DNA of 29,320 nucleotides from JAAYZK01 sp964535025 (GCA_964535025.1 CAZHRW010000035.1:1-29320), one strand, 5' to 3'. Shown: positions 13,851 through 22,098, numbered from the stretch's first letter. The notes: a model not told the origin generated them from the letters alone. Numbers and translations: made by a program.

Positions 13851-16088
13851 TCAATGCCGCGGGTGCCCGGCCGTCCGGGGGGCGACGGTGACGGTGAGGG
13901 TCTTGTGGGCGGTGTTGCCGAACGCGTCGCGGATCTCGAGGGCGATCGCGTGGGTGCCGGCGTCGAGGTCGTCGATGACGACGTCGATCGCTTCGTTCGC
14001 CTCGTCGAAGACCCCGTCGGCCGCGGCGACGACGACGGGGATCTCCTCGCCGCTGAGCTGGTAGCGGACGGAGGCGATCCGGTTGGCGTCGGTGAACGCG
14101 CCGGTCAGGCGAACGCCGTCGGGGACAACCGCGACGGCGGCGTCGTCGATTCGCGGGGGCGTGTTGTCGACAATGACGACCCGCGAGCGGCGCTGGTCGC
14201 GCAAGGCCGCGGCCGGCGGGTTGCCGGGTGCGTCGCAGACGAGCGCGCGGAGCTCATACACCCCGTCCGGCACGGTGCGGGTGTCCCAGACGGCCTTGGG
14301 CGCCGAGAGGTCCTCGGCCCAGCGGATCCACACCCCCCCGCCGCGGGGGCGGTAGTCCAGGTCGAACCGCAGGCCGTCGCCGTTGGGGTCGTCGGCGGTG
14401 ATCGCCACCAGCCGGTACCGCAGCGGCCCCTCGCCGGCCGAGGGCTTCTGCGGGTTGTCGGACGCCTCGACGGTCACCGCGTTGATCTGCGGCGGCAGGT
14501 TGCCCACCTGGTGGACCAGGCTGACGCTGTCGACGACCGGCAGGGCCGCCGTCGCCGTCGCAGGGGCGGTGAGGGTCAGGCGATACTGGGCGAACCGCCC
14601 GGCCGGGACGTCCAGCGGCGTCCAGGCCATCGTCGCGGGCTGCTCGGCCGACCAGTCGCTCCAGGTCCGTTCGTCGGGCTCGGCGGTGTTGCCGGTCCGC
14701 ACCGCGACGGTCGCGCCGGTCCCGTCGGGCAATTCGGCGACGATCGAAACCGTCCCCCACCGGGCGATCTGCCCGGCGTCGATCGGCTTGGAGAGGAACG
14801 TCCCGGTCGCCGTCGGGGCCGTCGTCATCGTCAGCACCGTCGCCGGCGCCGTCGTCCCGGCCACCACGCGCCCGTCGGCGGCCGCCGCCAGGGCGGTGAC
14901 CTTCTGCGGGTCGATCGCGGCCAGGGCGCCCGTGGCGCCGGTCATGAGGTCGACCGCGCGGACCCGTCCGCCGTCGATGCCGACCAGCAGCACCGGCGTC
15001 GGCCGGTCGACGTAGGCCATCGTGTAGATCGTCTCGGGCACCTTGGCGACCACCTTGACCAGCCCCGAGCGGGCGATGCGGTAGACGGTGTTGCCCTCGC
15101 CGTCGCCGCCGGCCCGCCGGGCGACAAACGCCGCCGCCGGCGCGGTCGCCGGCTGCTGCTGCGCCGTCGGCGGCTGTGCGGCGGCTTCGCCGTCGGCGTC
15201 GGGCTCGTCGCCGTCGGCCGGCTGCGTGGCCGGGGCGGGCGACGGCGTCGTCCGCGGCGCCGGGGCCGTCTCGACGGCCGGACGGCCGCCGTCCTGCTCG
15301 GCCGGGGGGTCGGGCGTCGCGGTCGTCACATCGGTTGCCGCGGCATACAGGGTGCCGCCCCAGTCGACCACCAGGGAGACGATCTCCGCCTCCTCGGCGT
15401 CCAGGACGACACGCGAGGGCCGCCCCGGCTTCGCCAGGTCGATGCGATAGACCAACCCGTCTTCGCCGGTGCCCACGTAGGCGGTCCGGTCGGTGGCCAC
15501 GAGGGAGCGCAGGACCTGCTGGTCGGCGGTGAAGATCGCCTCGGCGCGGCCGTCGGGGTCGATAGCGAACAGCTTGCCCTTCGAGCCGGTCGCCGCCAGC
15601 AGCGTACGGCCGGCCAGGGCGATGTCCCAGACGGCCGAAACGTCGGCGTCGGCGAACAGCTCGGTCACGTCGCCGCGGTTGACGTCGACGGCGACCACGC
15701 AGGCCGGCCCGCCGGCGGTCGCCGCCAGCAGGCGCGAGCCGTCGAGGACCAGGTCGGTCACCATGGCGCTGTCCAGGTCGGCCAGCGGGGTGACGGTCCC
15801 GTCGGGGGCGATGCGGAGGATGCGGCCCTCGGCGGCGGTGCCCACGTAGAGCGTGCCGTCGGCGGCCGCCGCGGCGGCGGTGACGGCGTCGACGCCGGCC
15901 CGGTCGGCCAGGACCGTCTTCGTCGCGGCGCCCAGGGTGACCTCGCCGAGGCTCCAGACCACCACGCCGTCCGACTCGGCCGCGGTGAAATCGGCCTCCG
16001 TCGTGTGCGTCGTCGTCACCGGCGTCACCGCCGGAGCCGGCGCGGCAAGCACCAGGCTGATCAGGACTGCAGGAAGAACACGCTTCAT
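13851..16088 (-). CDS. Secreted beta-propeller protein with C-terminal Ig-like domains
   Basis: A 745-residue exported protein. A signal peptide MKRVLPAVLISLVLAAPAPA starts it. Residues about 60-250 hold propeller-like repeats, for example TLYVGTAAEGRILRIAPDG, LLAATGSKGKLFAIDPDG and TAYVGTGEDGLVYRIDLAKP. A Pro/Ala/Thr-rich linker follows (about 253-325), then more propeller strands. Next is a beta-sandwich region with RTWSDWSAEQP and RFAQYRLTLTAP (about 470-515), of a type common in secreted proteins of environmental bacteria, and two Ig-like modules containing DTRTVPDGVYELRALVCDAP and VVIVDNTPPRIDDAAV. No catalytic motif is seen, so binding or a structural role is likelier than catalysis. 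It lies 144 bases downstream of the S55 peptidase gene on the same strand, and could be in one operon with it. Confidence 0.8.
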   Translation of the reverse strand: MKRVLPAVLISLVLAAPAPAVTPVTTTHTTEADFTAAESDGVVVWSLGEVTLGAATKTVLADRAGVDAVTAAAAAADGTLYVGTAAEGRILRIAPDGTVTPLADLDSAMVTDLVLDGSRLLAATAGGPACVVAVDVNRGDVTELFADADVSAVWDIALAGRTLLAATGSKGKLFAIDPDGRAEAIFTADQQVLRSLVATDRTAYVGTGEDGLVYRIDLAKPGRPSRVVLDAEEAEIVSLVVDWGGTLYAAATDVTTATPDPPAEQDGGRPAVETAPAPRTTPSPAPATQPADGDEPDADGEAAAQPPTAQQQPATAPAAAFVARRAGGDGEGNTVYRIARSGLVKVVAKVPETIYTMAYVDRPTPVLLVGIDGGRVRAVDLMTGATGALAAIDPQKVTALAAAADGRVVAGTTAPATVLTMTTAPTATGTFLSKPIDAGQIARWGTVSIVAELPDGTGATVAVRTGNTAEPDERTWSDWSAEQPATMAWTPLDVPAGRFAQYRLTLTAPATATAALPVVDSVSLVHQVGNLPPQINAVTVEASDNPQKPSAGEGPLRYRLVAITADDPNGDGLRFDLDYRPRGGGVWIRWAEDLSAPKAVWDTRTVPDGVYELRALVCDAPGNPPAAALRDQRRSRVVIVDNTPPRIDDAAVAVVPDGVRLTGAFTDANRIASVRYQLSGEEIPVVVAAADGVFDEANEAIDVVIDDLDAGTHAIALEIRDAFGNTAHKTLTVTVAPRTAGHPRH

Positions 16089-16190
16089 CGTTCAGGGTCC
16101 CTCAAGGGTTCGGGGTGTCCGGTTCGAATCTTCATTTCACAGCCGGCATCGCGGAGCTGGCATCCCACATCTCAGATTTCAAACGTCCCA

Positions 16191-16217
16191 TCTCACGCCT
16201 CAAGCCTCGGGTCTCAG
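16191..16217. repeat. CTCA-rich intergenic repeat, copy 1
   Basis: This stretch is built of short CTCA-containing units in the gap between the S55 and propeller genes. The preceding bases 16166-16190 (CACATCTCAGATTTC and CCCATCTCA) belong to the same pattern. The 12-mer GCCTCAAGCCTC at 16197-16208 recurs exactly at 22080-22091 at the rsmB end. Confidence 0.55.
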
Positions 16218-16232
16218 CTCTCGCGCCGCCGC

Positions 16233-18185
16233 TCACGGCCGAGGCGGATGGCGGGTGACGTTGATCGTCACGTCGGTCTGGCCGCTGACGGCGAGGTCCA
16301 TGGGGACCTCGGTGATGAGGGCGCGGCCGGTGGCCTGGACGTCGAGCGGGCGGGCGGCGGCGAGGACGCCGGCGACGGTGGGCGGCACGTCGGCGATGGT
16401 CCGGGTGTCGACGGTGAGCCCTTCGCCGCTCAGGTGCAGGATGCCCCAGAGGCGATCCATCCGCGCGCCGGCGAGCGTCTGGACCGTGCTGAGCAGTTGC
16501 CGCGCCGACCGCGGGTCGAACCGCCCCGGCTCGCGCTGTCTCAGGTCGTTCAGGGCCATCCGCCAGTCGCCGATCCGCAGCCGGTACCGGCCCGGCTCGA
16601 GGGTCGCCGGCAGCCGGACGCGGAGCACCTGGGTGAACCGCTCGCCCCGGTGGCGCCGCAGGTGCGCGGTGGCGGTGACGGTGTCGCCGGGGGCGTAGCT
16701 GTTGCGGTCGAGCGTCGCACCGAGCAGGTTGGCGGCCTTCGTGTCCGATTCGATCCGCACCGCCAGGCGGATGGCCTCGACGCGAGCGGGCTCGAAGGGA
16801 TTGTCCAGCAGCAGCGCCAGCGGACGTGTCAGGTCGCTGATCATCCCGTACAGGTCGCCGCCGGCCGACACGTTGGTCGCCCGGTAGGTGCCGAGGGTGC
16901 CGAAGTCGATCTCGACGTCGTAGTGGACCGTGTGCTCGGGCGGCAGCATGCGGGTGCCCCAGACGCTCTCCATCAGGGCGGTCACCGTCAGCACGGGCGT
17001 CATGGTCCGTTCGCGCAGGACCTCGTAGTCGAACCGCTGAACCCGTCCGTCGTGCCAGGTGAGGTCCAGGTGGACGGGCACCATGCTGACGTCGCGGCCG
17101 AGGCCGCCGCCGATGGCGGTCACCTCGTCGGCGGTGACCTCGCCGACAACCTGGACGGGCCCGCCAAGCTTGAAGCTGCGCTGGGCCGACGCGACGACGG
17201 TATGGACGTACCCGGTCGCCAAGGGGTAGCTGACGTCCCCGTCGCCGAACATCGGATGGCCGAAGCCGATGACGTGGCCGTTGAGCACGTCGGTGACGGT
17301 GCCGACGGCGCTGGCGTCCATGTCGCCGGTAATCAGCGGGACGACCATCGCCGCGCCCGGCTCGAGGCGGATGTCGGGGACATCTTCGGCGCGCGGGGCG
17401 CCCAGCGGCCCCGACTGCACCGGCGTCATGCCCCGATCGGCCAGGGCGCCCGACAGGTAGCCCAGCGCCCGCTCATTCAGCCCGCCCACCATGACCGGCG
17501 TGGACAGGGGCACCAGACGGCCGCTCTGCGCGGCGCTGGAAGGCGCCGCCGACGGCCCGTCGGATTTCGTGGGCGAGAAGTCGATCTTGCGCGGGTCGAA
17601 CATCCGCTCGCGGTAGTCTTCGGGCAGGCGAACGGTCCCCGGCTCGTGCGTCTGAGTGGCCGCCACGTCCGCGCGGGGCGCCGCCGCGTCGTCGCCGTCG
17701 AGGGGCGAATCGGAAACGGCGAGCATCTGGTTGATCGGCTGGATCCCGCACAGCGGCCCGGCGCCGTAGGGCTTCTGGAAGAGCCACCCGTAGGCGACGG
17801 CGCCGATCATCTTGTCGCGCCCGTCGTGGCGGATGTACACGGGCGAGCCGCTCATCCCCGCGATGATGCCGCTGACATCGAGGTCCTGGCCCTTGAGGCG
17901 CGCCAGGATGACGTCGCGGTTGGGCCCGTAGCCTTCCATGACCGAGACGATCTCGACCTCGAAGCGGACGATCTCGGTCCCCGACAGAACCGTCAGGCCG
18001 TGCCCTGTCATCCCGCGTCGAAGTTGATCGTGGTGGAGGTACCGGTCGGACTGGCGCACGAAGGCCGTCGCCGCCGCCAGGCGGGAGTCGTCGGCGCCGC
18101 CGTCGGCGGCGGTCCGGGCACTCGCCGCCGCAGCCGCCAGGGCCATGGTCGCCACCATTGTCCAAGCTGCAAAGGTGTTACGCAT
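16233..18185 (-). CDS. SpoIVB-type (S55) serine peptidase-like protein
   Basis: A 650-residue exported protein. The N-terminus MRNTFAAWTMVATMALAAAA with ASA following is a signal peptide. Domain marks of the S55 family are clear: GMTGHGLTVLSGTEIVRFEV (residues 59-78), SGIIAGMSGSPVYI (105-118) with the probable nucleophile Ser112 by analogy to GDSGGP, IGAVAYGW, CGIQPINQML (146-155) and GHVIGFGHPMFGDGDVSYPL, whose His is family-typical. In Bacillus, SpoIVB triggers sigma-K processing in the forespore; homologues in non-sporulating phyla are longer and of unknown target. The C-terminal 250 residues look beta-rich and are not recognised. It is the first gene of a minus-strand series, with an AT-rich divergent promoter region upstream. 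Confidence 0.85.
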   Translation of the reverse strand: MRNTFAAWTMVATMALAAAAASARTAADGGADDSRLAAATAFVRQSDRYLHHDQLRRGMTGHGLTVLSGTEIVRFEVEIVSVMEGYGPNRDVILARLKGQDLDVSGIIAGMSGSPVYIRHDGRDKMIGAVAYGWLFQKPYGAGPLCGIQPINQMLAVSDSPLDGDDAAAPRADVAATQTHEPGTVRLPEDYRERMFDPRKIDFSPTKSDGPSAAPSSAAQSGRLVPLSTPVMVGGLNERALGYLSGALADRGMTPVQSGPLGAPRAEDVPDIRLEPGAAMVVPLITGDMDASAVGTVTDVLNGHVIGFGHPMFGDGDVSYPLATGYVHTVVASAQRSFKLGGPVQVVGEVTADEVTAIGGGLGRDVSMVPVHLDLTWHDGRVQRFDYEVLRERTMTPVLTVTALMESVWGTRMLPPEHTVHYDVEIDFGTLGTYRATNVSAGGDLYGMISDLTRPLALLLDNPFEPARVEAIRLAVRIESDTKAANLLGATLDRNSYAPGDTVTATAHLRRHRGERFTQVLRVRLPATLEPGRYRLRIGDWRMALNDLRQREPGRFDPRSARQLLSTVQTLAGARMDRLWGILHLSGEGLTVDTRTIADVPPTVAGVLAAARPLDVQATGRALITEVPMDLAVSGQTDVTINVTRHPPRP

Positions 18186-18251
18186 GAGAGCCTTTCACCA
18201 GGGGAATCCGCCTCGCGCCCAAGTGCTTCGCCGCGCGATGCCGATAACTGG

Positions 18252-18278
18252 ATTATGCTATGTGCCTACGTATTTCAA
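18252..18278 (-). promoter_or_regulatory. Candidate promoter of the S55 gene
   Basis: In an AT-richer divergent gap (18186-18367), the minus strand reads TTGAAA, 15 bases, CATAAT, about 66 bases before the S55 start. A palindrome GTATTTCAATAC (18270-18281) overlaps the -35 box and could be an operator. The spacer is short, so the call is tentative. Confidence 0.3.
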
Positions 18279-18367
18279 TACAAGCAAGTTTGCGGTAGCT
18301 CGACAGCGCCGGTGGCGTTACGATGGGCTTATCGGTCGTTAACGTCTCAGGCTGTAGGGAGTTCCGG

Positions 18368-19756
18368 ATGCGGTTGGTGACACTCTTGGCCTTGGCGCTT
18401 CTGGTAGTGGCGCTGACCATCGTGATCGTCGTCAGCGCCGGTGGCTGGTTCCGGGTTCGGTCGAATCGCCCGCAGGGTGAGCGGCTGGTCGACTTCACCG
18501 CCCCGGACATCACGGCGATGACCCTCCAGCGGCCCGGCGAGCCCGCCATCGAACTCCGCAGGAGCGACGACGGCTGGTTCATGACCGCCCCCGTCCGCGG
18601 CCGTGCGGACGAGGTGGCGATCAAGCGGGCAATGCAGGCGCTGTTCGACCTCCGCGTCGCGCGAACCTTCCGCCCCACCGATCCTCATCGCCCCCCCACG
18701 GACCGCACCGGTCTCGGGGAGCCGCGACTCGTCGTGACGCTGACGGATCTGTCCGGCCGGCATCACGTTGTGAAACTCGGGGACCGCCCCCCGTTGATCC
18801 GACACGTCTACGTCCAGCTCGGCGCGACCCACGATTTCCACCTGGTCAGCCCGGACCCCACCGAGGATCTCGCCCGTCCGGTCGGCGCGTTCCGCGACAA
18901 GCGGCTGCTGGCCGTCGGGCCCGCCGAGATCCGCCGTGTCATCGCCGAGACGGCCGAGGAATCCTACCAACTCGTCCGCGCCAACGACCGTTGGGAGCTG
19001 ATCGTAGACGGACGGCCCGGCGTGAGGGCCGACGCGTCCCGCGTCGCCGCGCTGCTGGACCATCTGACGGGGCTGGAGATCGAGGCGATTGGGGGCAAGC
19101 CGGCCGCTTCGCTGGAGGGGGCGGGCCTGGACCCGCCCATGGCGATGTTTACGTTGACGAGCGACGACGGCATCGTCGTCCTGGCCGTCGGGACACACGA
19201 GGGGACGGTGTACGCCATGGCCAATCGCGACGGCTGGCCCGTGAAGCTCGCCCCGGCGGCCCTGGCGCCCCTCATCGAGCCGTCCGAATCGCTCCGCGAC
19301 CGCCGCCTGCTGCCCGTCGCGCCCGAGGCGATCGCCCGCGTGACCGTCCGTCGCGACGGCCGTGCCGTCACGGCTACCCACGAGGACGGGCGCTGGATCG
19401 GCCCCGAGGGGCAGGCCCTGGCCTCGGGGGCGGTCGGTGGCCTGACCGCGGCGCTGACCGAGCCGCGAATCCGGGATTTCATCGGCGACTACGCCTCCTT
19501 GAAGGGCTTCGGTCTCGACAACCCGTCGACCCGCCTTGAGATCGCGCTGGCCGACGGAACCGTCTGGACGCTCGATCTCGGCACCACCGCCGCCGGCGAA
19601 CGAATTTATCTCCTGAAAGGCGAGGACCCTACGGTCATCATGGCACGGGCGGCCGAACTGGCGGCCTTCGCCGAGAGCCTCCTGGGCCACCGGCGGCAGG
19701 CGAACCGGCCGGCGACGGCGGCCGAAGTACCCCAGGGGCAACCTGCAACCCCATAA
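18368..19756 (+). CDS. DUF4340-domain membrane-anchored protein
   Basis: A 462-residue protein starting MRLVTLLALALLVVALTIVI, a single N-terminal membrane anchor, followed by a large soluble part. The pattern of two repeated alpha/beta halves matches DUF4340: VDFTAPDITAMTLQRPGEP and GWFMTAPVRGRADEVAIKR, then GEPRLVVTLTD and LVSPDPTEDLARPVGAFRDKRLL; the halves recur at LRDRRLLPVAPEAIARVTV and FGLDNPSTRLEIALADGT. DUF4340 proteins often accompany the gliding-type ABC transporter genes (GldF/GldG-like), which are not present here, so this copy is an orphan and its function is unknown. GGGAG 6 bases upstream supports the ATG at 18368 over the open frame 15 codons earlier. Its stop lies 15 bases before the zinc-ribbon gene. 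Confidence 0.82.
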   Translation: MRLVTLLALALLVVALTIVIVVSAGGWFRVRSNRPQGERLVDFTAPDITAMTLQRPGEPAIELRRSDDGWFMTAPVRGRADEVAIKRAMQALFDLRVARTFRPTDPHRPPTDRTGLGEPRLVVTLTDLSGRHHVVKLGDRPPLIRHVYVQLGATHDFHLVSPDPTEDLARPVGAFRDKRLLAVGPAEIRRVIAETAEESYQLVRANDRWELIVDGRPGVRADASRVAALLDHLTGLEIEAIGGKPAASLEGAGLDPPMAMFTLTSDDGIVVLAVGTHEGTVYAMANRDGWPVKLAPAALAPLIEPSESLRDRRLLPVAPEAIARVTVRRDGRAVTATHEDGRWIGPEGQALASGAVGGLTAALTEPRIRDFIGDYASLKGFGLDNPSTRLEIALADGTVWTLDLGTTAAGERIYLLKGEDPTVIMARAAELAAFAESLLGHRRQANRPATAAEVPQGQPATP

Positions 19757-19771
19757 ACCGAGGAGAAGGCG

Positions 19772-19996
19772 ATGCCCGTCTACGAATACCAGTGCCGCCA
19801 GTGCGGCCACCCGTTCGAACACCTGGCCAAGACAATGAACGCCGCGCCGCCCGCCTGCCCGGCCTGCGGCGCCCCCGATGCCGGCCGCAAGCTCAGCACC
19901 TTCGGCGTCGGCGCGAAGACCGACCGACCGGCCCCGCCGGCCGGCTGCCAGGGCTGCTGCGGCGAGTCTACCTGCCCGATGGCCCCCCCGAGGTGA
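19772..19996 (+). CDS. FmdB-family zinc-ribbon protein
   Basis: A 74-residue protein beginning MPVYEYQCRQCGHPFEHLAK, the FmdB/CxxC_CXXC_SSSS signature, with the second pair CPACG at about residues 30-34, so four cysteines for one zinc. After the usual GRKLSTFGVG the tail is unusually Cys-rich (GCQGCCGESTCPM), giving possible extra metal ligands. GAGGAGAAGG lies just upstream of the ATG. It sits between the DUF4340 gene (15 bases) and aroDE (4 bases), so the three are probably one transcript. FmdB proteins are proposed regulators or metal-related factors; no role here can be shown. Confidence 0.9.
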   Translation: MPVYEYQCRQCGHPFEHLAKTMNAAPPACPACGAPDAGRKLSTFGVGAKTDRPAPPAGCQGCCGESTCPMAPPR

Positions 19997-20000
19997 CCCC

Positions 20001-21584
20001 GTGGCCGACCGCCCCACGCTGCTGATCGTGCCGCTCACCCAGACCGACCCGGCCGCGATGCGCGCGGCGATGGATACGGCGGTCGCCGCCGGGGCCGACG
20101 CCGTCGAGGCACGGCTGGACTACCTCGCCGAGGTGGATGAGCCGGCGCTGCGAACGCTGCTGACCGACCCGCCCTGTCCGGTAATCGCCACCTGCCGCTC
20201 GCGGGCCGAAGGCGGGCACCACGACGGCACGGCCGCCGAGCGGCTGACCGTCGCGGCGACGGCGGCGCGTCTGGGGGCGCGGTGGGTGGACGTCGAACTG
20301 GCCGAACTCGATGCTGCCGCAGCCCTTCTGGCAACCGAGCCCGTGCGGGAAGGCCGGACGGGCGTGATCGTCTCGAGCCACGATTTCGACGGCCGTCCGG
20401 CCGACCTCGACGCCCGCGTGGCGGCGATGGAGCGGTCGGCCGCCCACGTCAACAAGGTCGCCTTCGCCGCCGCCGGGCCCGAAGATGCCTGGGCGGCGTT
20501 CGACGTCCTGCGCGCCGGCGGTAAGCCCACGTTCGCCCTGGCCATGGGCGAGGCAGGGGTGGCCAGTCGGATCCTCGCGCGCAAGTTCCGTGCGTTCGGG
20601 ACGTTCGCGGCCCTCGACGCCGACGGCGCCAGCGCGCCGGGCCAGCCGACGATCGACCAGTTCCGCCGGCTGTACCGCTGGGACGCGATCGGGCCGGACA
20701 CGAAGCTCTTCGGCGTGGTCGGCCACCCGGTGGGCCATTCGATGAGTCCGGCGATCCACAACGCCGCCTTCGCCGCCGACGGCGTCGACGCGGTCTACGT
20801 GCCCCTGCCCGTCCAGCCGGACGCCGAGGCGTTCGATCGGTTCATCGACGCCGTGCTGGATCGCCCCTGGCTGGACCTGATCGGCTTGAGCGTGACGATC
20901 CCCCACAAGCACCACGCCTTCCGCCGTGTCGGGGGCGACAACGTCGACGCGTTGAGCGCTTCGATCGGGGCGATCAACACGATCCGCTTCACCGGCGAGG
21001 CGGACCGGCCGCTGGCGGGGATCAACACCGATTACGCGGCGGCTCTCGACGCGCTGGTCGACGGGATGGGCTGTCAGCGGGAGGACCTTGGCGGGCGCGC
21101 CGTGGCGGTCCTCGGCGCCGGCGGCGCCGCCCGGGCGATCGTGGCGGCGCTGGCCTACTACGGGGCCGAGACGACCGTTTACAATCGCACGGTCGCCCGC
21201 GCCGAGGCCCTGGCGGCGGAATTCGACAGCCCCGACGGCCCCGTGCGCGCCGCCGGCCTGGAGCGGCTGGACCGCCTCGATGCCGACATCGTGATCAACT
21301 GCACCCCCGTCGGCATGCACCCGCACGTCGACGCCTGCCCCCTGCCCGAGGGCACGGCCCTGGGGCCGGGGATGGTCGTGTTCGACACGATCTACAACCC
21401 CGTGGTCACTCAACTGCTCCGCCGCGCCGCCGACGCCGACTGCATCGCCGTCTCGGGCGTCGAGATGTTCATCAACCAGGCCGTCGCCCAGTACACCTGG
21501 TGGACGCAGCTCGACGCGCCCCGCGACGTCATGCGGGCCATCGTCCTGGAACGGCTTCGCACGGCGGCGGAGGGCAATCCCTAA
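20001..21584 (+). CDS. aroDE: Fused 3-dehydroquinate dehydratase (type I) / shikimate dehydrogenase
   Basis: A 527-residue bifunctional enzyme for steps three and four of the shikimate pathway: 3-dehydroquinate to 3-dehydroshikimate, then NADPH-dependent reduction to shikimate, in the cytoplasm. The N-terminal type I dehydratase (about 1-225) shows VEARLDYL, TCRSRAEGG, SSHDFD (His127) and VNKVAF with Schiff-base Lys152. The C-terminal dehydrogenase (about 234-527) shows GVVGHPVGHSMSPAIHN, VTIPHK (Lys303), GAINTIRF, NTDYAAAL (Asp344), the NADP loop LGAGGAARAI and NCTPVGMHP. The same AroD-AroE order occurs in plants and chlamydiae. The start is GTG at 20001, directly before the dehydratase fold and after GAGGTGA; in-frame upstream sequence overlaps the zinc-ribbon gene in another frame. 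All key residues are intact. Confidence 0.95.
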   Translation: MADRPTLLIVPLTQTDPAAMRAAMDTAVAAGADAVEARLDYLAEVDEPALRTLLTDPPCPVIATCRSRAEGGHHDGTAAERLTVAATAARLGARWVDVELAELDAAAALLATEPVREGRTGVIVSSHDFDGRPADLDARVAAMERSAAHVNKVAFAAAGPEDAWAAFDVLRAGGKPTFALAMGEAGVASRILARKFRAFGTFAALDADGASAPGQPTIDQFRRLYRWDAIGPDTKLFGVVGHPVGHSMSPAIHNAAFAADGVDAVYVPLPVQPDAEAFDRFIDAVLDRPWLDLIGLSVTIPHKHHAFRRVGGDNVDALSASIGAINTIRFTGEADRPLAGINTDYAAALDALVDGMGCQREDLGGRAVAVLGAGGAARAIVAALAYYGAETTVYNRTVARAEALAAEFDSPDGPVRAAGLERLDRLDADIVINCTPVGMHPHVDACPLPEGTALGPGMVVFDTIYNPVVTQLLRRAADADCIAVSGVEMFINQAVAQYTWWTQLDAPRDVMRAIVLERLRTAAEGNP

Positions 21585-21633
21585 AGACGCCTTGCCAAGG
21601 GACCGAACCGTCGTATAGAATCTCGCCCCACCA

Positions 21634-21720
21634 GGAGAGGTGTCCGAGCGGCTGAAGGAGCTGGTTTCGAAAACCAGTGTGCGCTTTTGCGTACCGCGGG
21701 TTCGAATCCCGCCCTCTCCG
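21634..21720 (+). tRNA. tRNA-Ser (anticodon CGA)
   Basis: The 87-base class II cloverleaf has acceptor stem GGAGAGG / CCTCTCC and discriminator G. The anticodon stem CTGGT / ACCAG holds loop TTCGAAA (anticodon CGA, reading UCG). The long variable arm is GTGCGC TTTT GCGTAC and the T arm GCGGG TTCGAAT CCCGC. CCA is not encoded. It lies 49 bases after aroDE. Confidence 0.97.
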
Positions 21721-21731
21721 GTCCTTGCAGA

Positions 21732-21767
21732 AAGAAGCCCGATTCTCTTGGCAGGATCGGGCTTCTT
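21732..21767 (+). terminator. Terminator-like hairpin after tRNA-Ser
   Basis: Perfect 12-base stem AAGAAGCCCGAT (21732-21743) / ATCGGGCTTCTT (21756-21767) with a 12-base loop, 11 bases after the tRNA end. The T-rich 3' side (CTTCTTCTGTT) makes it a reasonable intrinsic terminator for the tRNA or the aroDE transcript. Confidence 0.7.
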
Positions 21768-21860
21768 CTGTTCCACAACGGTCCCCGGCGGGAGTCGAAC
21801 ACGCGCGGACGCGAAGCGGACGCAAGCGCGGTGCGACGCCGAAGGCGCCTTGCGAAGCAA

Positions 21861-21877
21861 GAATCCCGCCCTCTCCG
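21861..21877 (+). repeat. Exact 17-base copy of the tRNA-Ser 3' end
   Basis: GAATCCCGCCCTCTCCG here is identical to 21704-21720, the T-loop to discriminator part of tRNA-Ser. Identity stops at both edges. The 100 bases before it are not a tRNA. It may be the remains of a duplicated tRNA or an attachment-site-like scar. Confidence 0.8.
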
Positions 21878-21910
21878 AGTGAAAAGGCCGGCATTGCCGG
21901 CCTTTTCACT
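21878..21910. terminator. Perfect 15-base-pair hairpin
   Basis: Arms AGTGAAAAGGCCGGC (21878-21892) and GCCGGCCTTTTCACT (21896-21910) are fully complementary around a 3-base loop. A-tract and T-tract sides make it look like a bidirectional intrinsic terminator. It lies between the tRNA-Ser 3' copy and element copy C, and would also stop the convergent rsmB transcript. Confidence 0.75.
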
Positions 21911-21912
21911 AG

Positions 21913-22029
21913 AGCAGGTGAGCAGTCGATCAGGAGAACAGGAGAAAACAGACAACGGCAACAGCCCCCCGAACGTTGCTGATGCCTTCCCCTCACCTGC
22001 GGTCTCCTGCTCACCTGCTCTCCTGTTCA
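21913..22029 (+). repeat. Dispersed ~100-bp element, copy C, downstream of tRNA-Ser
   Basis: This copy begins GCAGGTGAGCAGTCGATCAG and contains AGACAACGGCAAC and CTCACCTGCGGTCTCCTG; it ends with a second CTCACCTG, so the right end appears duplicated. It is oriented the same way relative to its tRNA as copy B is to tRNA-Pro. Comparison with copy B gives 45 of 49 identical positions at one end and 18 of 18 in the other block. Confidence 0.85.
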
Positions 22030-22073
22030 GCGCCACCAGGCCGAGACGCCGCAGGAGCCGCGCCGTCGCTGTA

Positions 22074-22098
22074 CCTCAGGCCTCAAGCCTCAAGCCTT
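22074..22098. repeat. CTCA-rich intergenic repeat, copy 2, covering the rsmB stop
   Basis: Tandem CCTCAGG, CCTCAAG, CCTCAAG units. The 12-mer GCCTCAAGCCTC (22080-22091) also occurs at 16197-16208. The rsmB stop codon (22090-22092) lies inside, so the last residues of RsmB (RKA) are encoded by repeat-derived DNA. Confidence 0.55.

Noticed and set aside
13827..18380. A plus-strand frame open for 1517 codons across the propeller and S55 genes
   Set aside because: It is antisense to two well-supported genes. The long opening is a by-product of high GC content, and its translation is low-complexity Gly/Arg/Val/Asp with no domains.
19968..21860. A minus-strand frame of 630 codons opposite aroDE and tRNA-Ser
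   Set aside because: It runs through the tRNA gene and opposite a fully conserved bifunctional enzyme.
21779..21877. A second tRNA gene after tRNA-Ser
   Set aside because: Only a T-arm-like piece on one strand and a 17-base 3' copy on the other are present; no anticodon arm or acceptor pairing can be formed.
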